This document shows, piece after piece, positions 58,034 through 64,000 of a stretch of 64,000 bases of DNA. The position numbers were made by a program, and so were the translations under genes. The stretch is from positions 866,001-930,000 of the forward strand of contig NZ_CP038267.1 in assembly GCF_004564375.1 (NCBI RefSeq), given 5' to 3'. Within the stretch, counting starts at the first letter, position 1. Each line of letters opens with the position of its first letter. The notes under the pieces were generated by a model. That model did not search any database. It was given only the letters and a program-made list of their open reading frames with translations, and had not been told where the DNA came from. This DNA comes from Nocardioides euryhalodurans (GTDB lineage Bacteria; Actinomycetota; Actinomycetes; Propionibacteriales; Nocardioidaceae).

Positions 58034-59466
58034 CCCAGACCCCGGCACCGGCGAAGCCGGCCAAGCTCCCCCGCGAGCAGGACCCGCGCAACCCCGTACG
58101 CCGACTCACGGCGCTCCTCGACGAGGGAACCCTGGAGCTGGTCACGCCCGACGACGACAGCGGCATGCTGGCCGCGGTCGGCAGCGTCGACGGCACCCGC
58201 GTGGTGGCCTTCTGCTCCGACGCCACCGTCATGGGCGGCGCGATGGGCGATGTCGGCTGCCGGGTCGTGGTCGACGCCTACCACCGCGCGATGACCGACG
58301 GGGTCCCGATCATCGGGCTCTGGCACAGCGGCGGCGCCCGGCTGGCGGAGGGCGTGCTGTCCCTCCACGCGGTGGGCCGGATCTTCCACATCATGACCCA
58401 GGCGTCCGGGCGGATCCCGCAGATCTCGGTGGTGCTCGGCCCTGCTGCCGGCGGTGCCGCCTACGGCCCGGCCCTCACCGACGTCGTCATCCTCGGACCC
58501 GAGGGGCGGATCTTCGTCACCGGTCCCGACGTGGTCCGCTCCGTGACGGGCGAGGACGTCGACATGTTGCGGCTCGGTGGCCCCGAGCCCCACGGGCGTC
58601 GCTCTGGCGTGGTCCACGTCCTCACCGAGTCCGAGGAGGAGGCGCTGCAGCGGGCCCGGACCGTCGCCTCGCTGCTCGGCTCGCAGGGCGCGGTCGACGT
58701 GGCGGCGGTCGAGGACCGCGACCTCGCCGAGCTGCTCCCCGAGTCCAAGAAGCGCGCCTACGACGTGCACCCGCTCGTGGAGTCGGTCCTCGACGAGGGC
58801 ACCATGCAGGAGCTGCACGCGCGGTGGGCCCCGAACATCGTGACCGCGCTGGGCCGCTTCGGCGGCCGTACGGTGGGCGTCGTCGCCAACAACCCGCTGC
58901 GGCTGGGTGGATGCTTGGACTCGCTCTCGGCCGAGAAGGCCTCCCGCTTCGTCCGGATGTGTGACGCCTTCGGGGTGCCGCTGATCGTCCTGGTCGACGT
59001 GCCCGGCTACCTCCCGGGCGTGGGCCAGGAGTGGGACGGCGTCGTACGCCGGGGCGCGAAGCTGCTCCATGCCTTCGGCGAGTGCGTCGTGCCGCGGGTC
59101 ACGCTGGTGACGCGCAAGACCTACGGCGGCGCCTACATCGCCATGAACGCGCGCTCGCTGGGCGCCACGCGGGTGCTGGCGTGGCCGGGTGCCGAGGTGG
59201 CCGTGATGGGAGCGGTCGCCGCGATCCGGATCCTGCACCGCCGCAAGCTCGCCGAGGTCTCCCCCGACATCCGTCCCCAGGTCGAGGCCGAGCTGGCCGC
59301 CGAGCACGAACGGATCGCCGGCGGAGTGGATCGGGCGGTGGAGATCGGGGTCGTCGACGAGGTCGTCGAGCCCACCCACACGCGGTCGGCCATCGCCCGC
59401 GCCATCGACGAGGCCGTCCAGACGGTCGGCGTACGACGCGGGGCGCACGGCAACATCCCCCTCTGA
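58030..59466 (+). CDS. Acyl-CoA carboxylase, carboxyltransferase (beta) subunit
   Basis: A 478-residue carboxyltransferase of the crotonase fold. Both halves are present: the N-half oxyanion region GLWHSGGARLAEGV and GPAAGGAAYGPALTDVVI, and the C-half VDVPGYLPGVGQEWDGVVRR and TRKTYGGAYIAMNARSLGA. It transfers CO2 from carboxybiotin to acetyl- or propionyl-CoA. Coupling to fabF by ATGA and its place at the end of the fab operon suggest it supplies malonyl-CoA for fatty-acid synthesis. The biotin-carrier alpha subunit is not in the window. It lacks the zinc finger of E. coli AccD, as usual in actinobacteria. Confidence 0.92.
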   Translation: MTQTPAPAKPAKLPREQDPRNPVRRLTALLDEGTLELVTPDDDSGMLAAVGSVDGTRVVAFCSDATVMGGAMGDVGCRVVVDAYHRAMTDGVPIIGLWHSGGARLAEGVLSLHAVGRIFHIMTQASGRIPQISVVLGPAAGGAAYGPALTDVVILGPEGRIFVTGPDVVRSVTGEDVDMLRLGGPEPHGRRSGVVHVLTESEEEALQRARTVASLLGSQGAVDVAAVEDRDLAELLPESKKRAYDVHPLVESVLDEGTMQELHARWAPNIVTALGRFGGRTVGVVANNPLRLGGCLDSLSAEKASRFVRMCDAFGVPLIVLVDVPGYLPGVGQEWDGVVRRGAKLLHAFGECVVPRVTLVTRKTYGGAYIAMNARSLGATRVLAWPGAEVAVMGAVAAIRILHRRKLAEVSPDIRPQVEAELAAEHERIAGGVDRAVEIGVVDEVVEPTHTRSAIARAIDEAVQTVGVRRGAHGNIPL

Positions 59467-59521
59467 GGGGCTCCGTAACGTCGGTCACACTCCGGCGTTG
59501 GGCCCTCCGGAGGTCGATCAG

Positions 59522-59923
59522 ATGGCTCTGACGAGAGTGCTCGTGGCACTCGTTCTCGGCAGCACCCTGCTCGTGGCGTCGCCGGCCGGTGCCGGCGGCA
59601 GCGACTACGGGCGGGTCTGGCGAGGAGACGAGGTGCTCGAGCGCGGCTGTGCCCACTACCCGTTCCGCTACCGCGTCCGGCCCGGCCCCCACGACTGGGC
59701 CGCGGAGTTCTTCCTGCGCGGCCCCCGGGGTCAGGGCCTCGGCACCGTGGGCAAGCTCTCGGACGCCGACCGCGTGCGCGGACGCGGACGCTTCGAGGTC
59801 TGTCGGACCAGCACCCGCCCGGGCAGGTTCACGATCCGGGGCAAGCTGACGATCACGCGCGGCTTCGAGCAGGACGTCCACTGGGTGGAGCCGTCACGGT
59901 TCCGGCTGCGGCGCGCCGGCTGA
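59522..59923 (+). CDS. Small secreted protein, unknown function
   Basis: A 133-residue protein with a signal peptide (TRVLVALVLGSTLLVASPAGA, predicted cut near residue 24). The mature part is basic and beta-rich, with two cysteines (ERGCAHYPFRYRV and FEVCRTSTRPGRF) that could form a disulfide. No family recognised. GGAGG lies 8-9 nt before ATG 59522. It follows the fab operon by 55 bp and converges on the DUF3145 gene. Confidence 0.7.
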   Translation: MALTRVLVALVLGSTLLVASPAGAGGSDYGRVWRGDEVLERGCAHYPFRYRVRPGPHDWAAEFFLRGPRGQGLGTVGKLSDADRVRGRGRFEVCRTSTRPGRFTIRGKLTITRGFEQDVHWVEPSRFRLRRAG

Positions 59924-59935
59924 GCAGTCCTCCGG

Positions 59936-60448
59936 TCAGACGACCTGGTGCAGCCAGCGCACCGGGGCGCCCTCGCCCGCGTGACGGAAGGTCTCCAGCT
60001 CGTCGTCCCACGGCTTGCCGAGCAGCTTGTCGACCTCGGCCACGAGCGTGGTGTCGCCGAGCGCCGCCTTCACCACGGCTGCCTTCAGCCGGTCCTCCGG
60101 GATCATGATGTCCCCGTGCAGACCCGTGACGGCGTGGAAGACACCGAGCTCCGGCGTGTAGCTGTAGCGGGCGCCCTCCGTCGAGGCGGTCGGCTCCTCG
60201 GTGACCTCGAAGCGCAGGTGGTTCCAGCCACGCAGCGCCGAGGCCATCTGGGCACCCGAGCCGGGCGACCCCGACCAGGAGAGCTCAGCCCGGTAGCTGC
60301 CCGCCTGGGCGGGCTGCGGCGTCCAGTCGACGTTCACGGACACGCCGAGCACGCCGCCCACGGCCCACTCGATGTGCGGGCACAGCGCGGACGGCGCGGA
60401 GTGGACGTAGAGAACGCCCCTCGTTGCAGTGGTGGTGCGTGTGGACAC
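59936..60448 (-). CDS. DUF3145 family protein
   Basis: A 170-residue soluble protein conserved in actinobacteria and commonly found near the fab operon. Conserved features are TRGVLYVHSAPSALCPHIEW near the start, the W-T-P-Q segment, a region with LSWSGSPGSGAQMASALRGW, and the C-terminal GKPWDDELETFRHAGEGAPV. Its function is unknown. AAGGAGGTCACG precedes GTG 60448, a near-perfect ribosome binding site. Confidence 0.88.
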   Translation of the reverse strand: MSTRTTTATRGVLYVHSAPSALCPHIEWAVGGVLGVSVNVDWTPQPAQAGSYRAELSWSGSPGSGAQMASALRGWNHLRFEVTEEPTASTEGARYSYTPELGVFHAVTGLHGDIMIPEDRLKAAVVKAALGDTTLVAEVDKLLGKPWDDELETFRHAGEGAPVRWLHQVV

Positions 60449-60592
60449 CGTGACCTCCTTCAGCTTCGGCGCGAGGTACGCCTTCCCCAGCGATCTCGTC
60501 GAAGCCGTGTGGTCCGTGGTGCGTCACACGTGTGTAGTTGTGAAGTCCATTGTGGCCCATGGGGCCGCTGAGCACCAGTGAAACCGGTGAGA

Positions 60593-61495
60593 TCAGCCCT
60601 GCTTCTTCTCGAGCGCCTCCGCACGAGCGGCGGCGTCGGTGATCTCGCCGCTGTCGATGGCGTGGGTCCGGTGGAACCACGCCAGGGCGTCGTTCTCCCG
60701 GCCCGCTGCCTCGAGGGTGTCGGCGTAGGCGTAGCGCAACCGCACCACCCAGGGCGACCGGCTCTTCGACGCCAGGGGCGCACGCTCGAGCGTGCGCAGG
60801 GAGGCATCCATCCGCCCGAGATCCCGGTGCGCGCCGGCCTCCACGAGGGTCATCTCGGCCTTGGCCTCGGGGCCGAACGAGGCCACACCGGGGCTCTTGG
60901 CGAGCTTCAGGGCGTCGTCGGGGCGGCCGAGGGCACGGTGGCAGTCGGCCATGATCGGCAGGTAGGCGGTCGCACCGTTCATCCGCTTCGCGGCACGCAG
61001 CTCGCTGAGCGCCTCGGCGTAGTGACCGGAGGCGTACGCCGCCTCCCCCACGGCCTCGCGCACCACGGCGAGCCGGGAGGCACGGGCCCGGGCCGCCAGC
61101 GTGTGCTGGTAGGCCGTCTCGGGGTCCTCCTCGATGAGCAGGCCGGCGGCAGCCAGGTGGCGCGCCACCCGGTGGGCCAGCTTCTCCGGGAGGCCCTTCA
61201 GCTGGGCTGCGACCGAGCGGTCGAGCTCCTTGCCGGTGATCTCCTCGGGGAGCGGCGGGCCGTCGTACTTCTCCTGGTCGCTCGTGCGAGGACCCTGCTC
61301 GTCCTTCGGGCGCTTCCAGTCACCCTGGCGCGGCGGACGGCGGTCGCCGCCGCCCTGACGCTGGCCCGACCGACTGCTGCCCTGGCCGCTGCGCGGCCGT
61401 CCGCCGGACTCGCCCCCGCGCGGCCGGCCACTGCTGTCACTGCGACGCGGCTGGGAACCCCCGGCCGCGGGACGCCTGGATCGATCCTGCGCCAC
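60593..61495 (-). CDS. TPR-like protein with basic disordered N-terminus
   Basis: A 300-residue protein. The first 75 residues are a low-complexity Arg/Gly/Ser/Gln region (RRPAAGGSQPRR, QRQGGGDRRPPRQGDWKRP) resembling RNA-binding tails. The rest (about 85-295) is all-alpha with tetratricopeptide-like repeats (GEAAYASGHYAEALSELRAA, YLPIMADCHRALGRPDDALK and AYADTLEAAGRENDALAWFH). Function unknown; an RNA- or ribosome-related role is suggested only by the basic tail and the neighbouring rRNA genes. GAGGAGTGA precedes GTG 61495. Confidence 0.72.
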   Translation of the reverse strand: MAQDRSRRPAAGGSQPRRSDSSGRPRGGESGGRPRSGQGSSRSGQRQGGGDRRPPRQGDWKRPKDEQGPRTSDQEKYDGPPLPEEITGKELDRSVAAQLKGLPEKLAHRVARHLAAAGLLIEEDPETAYQHTLAARARASRLAVVREAVGEAAYASGHYAEALSELRAAKRMNGATAYLPIMADCHRALGRPDDALKLAKSPGVASFGPEAKAEMTLVEAGAHRDLGRMDASLRTLERAPLASKSRSPWVVRLRYAYADTLEAAGRENDALAWFHRTHAIDSGEITDAAARAEALEKKQG

Positions 61496-61520
61496 TGCTC
61501 ACTCCTCGGGGTAAATGACG

Positions 61521-61550
61521 TGGAGGCCACCCGGAATCGGGTGGCCTCCA
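61521..61550 (-). terminator. Terminator hairpin of the rRNA operon
   Basis: A perfect 12-bp stem (61521-61532 with 61539-61550) with a 6-nt loop, 10 nt after the 5S rRNA 3' end on the minus strand, followed by CGTCATTTA. Confidence 0.8.
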
Positions 61551-61560
61551 CCAAGTGTAT

Positions 61561-61682
61561 GTCCGGCGGCGTCCTACTCTCCCACAGCCTCTCGGGTGCA
61601 GTACCATCGGCGCTGAACGGCTTAACTTCCGGGTTCGGGATGGGTCCGGGTGTTTCCCGTTCGCTATGGCCGCCGTAACTCT
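61561..61682 (-). rRNA. rrf: 5S ribosomal RNA
   Basis: The minus strand reads through a complete 5S rRNA, from a 5' GGCGGCCATAGCG region to the conserved CCATCCCGAACCCGGAAG, GCGCCGATGGTACTGC and GGGAGAGTAGGACGCCGCC near the 3' end. The ends pair as helix I (GGCGGC with GCCGCC). The exact termini may be off by 1-3 nt. Confidence 0.92.
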
Positions 61683-61805
61683 GTTGACCAACTCTTCTGT
61701 TGTCTGTTCCGCCCCGGTGAGCTGTTGTGGCTGCTCGGGGTGGGTTTGTTGGTCGGGATCTGGGTAGTGGACGCGAACACGCAGTAATTGTTCTGGTGGT
61801 GTGTG

Positions 61806-64000
<2,195 letters not shown>

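Noticed and set aside
58030..59466. Dedicated propionyl-CoA carboxylase of propionate breakdown
   Set aside because: Family similarity to PccB exists, but the gene is ATGA-coupled to fabF at the end of the fab operon, so a fatty-acid synthesis role is better supported.

Overview
The window is a dense, very GC-rich actinobacterial chromosome segment. Gene content and order point to Nocardioidaceae or a close relative: a PucR-type FasR regulator directly upstream of fabD-fabH-acpP-fabF-carboxyltransferase, DUF3145 beside it, homodimeric aceE divergent from a DUF3052 gene, glnE next to a GSI-alpha glutamine synthetase, and a 23S rRNA that appears to carry the actinobacterial insertion. The family assignment is an inference from content, not a phylogeny. 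I see no transposase, integrase, prophage or CRISPR array; this is core chromosome with a few accessory genes.

Layout. 0-3.8 kb: end of a membrane protein, then a three-gene chain (LssY_C membrane protein, an internally deleted lysX remnant, an APC permease) joined by ATGA overlaps. 3.8-8.8 kb: a nitrogen block on the minus strand (glnA, a class I amidotransferase, glnE). 9-12 kb: an M20 amidohydrolase plus AbgT transporter pair. 12-20 kb: small accessory genes, then a winged-helix regulator, glutamine-dependent nadE and a methyltransferase. 20.4-24.8 kb: a 1464-residue secreted subtilase with Kelch repeats. 25-30 kb: VOC protein, APH-like kinase, panB, a PQQ-type sugar dehydrogenase, map. 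30.1-30.5 kb: RNase P RNA. 30.6-41 kb: a SipW-type exported protein, an RNB ribonuclease divergent from yaaA, an ECF41 sigma factor with its carboxymuconolactone decarboxylase partner, a LuxR regulator, a PPC-domain secreted protein, a phosphatase / zinc-ribbon / Nif3 operon and an acyl-CoA ligase.

40.9-46.1 kb holds the most interesting region. Three separate promoters each carry the same four-unit array of TGAG/CTCA half-sites at exact 11-bp spacing. They drive (A) an exported Asp/Arg-rich protein followed by a sensor kinase and an OmpR-type regulator, (B) a second exported acidic protein followed by a soluble Ser/Thr kinase, and (C) a third exported acidic protein. This looks like one undescribed regulon built on a two-component system, with the exported acidic proteins and a Hanks-type kinase as outputs.

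46.1-64 kb: tRNA-Val, an AhpE-like peroxiredoxin, a second acyl-CoA ligase, DUF3052, aceE, an alpha/beta hydrolase, then fasR and the fatty-acid operon, in which FabD carries a C-terminal biotinyl/lipoyl-like domain without the attachment lysine. The window closes with DUF3145, a TPR-like protein, and the 5S and 23S rRNA genes on the minus strand; the 23S runs off the end.

A recurring feature is leaderless expression: at many genes a TANNNT-type -10 box lies 6-7 nt upstream of the start codon. At two divergent gene pairs the two -10 boxes overlap by exactly the central TA.
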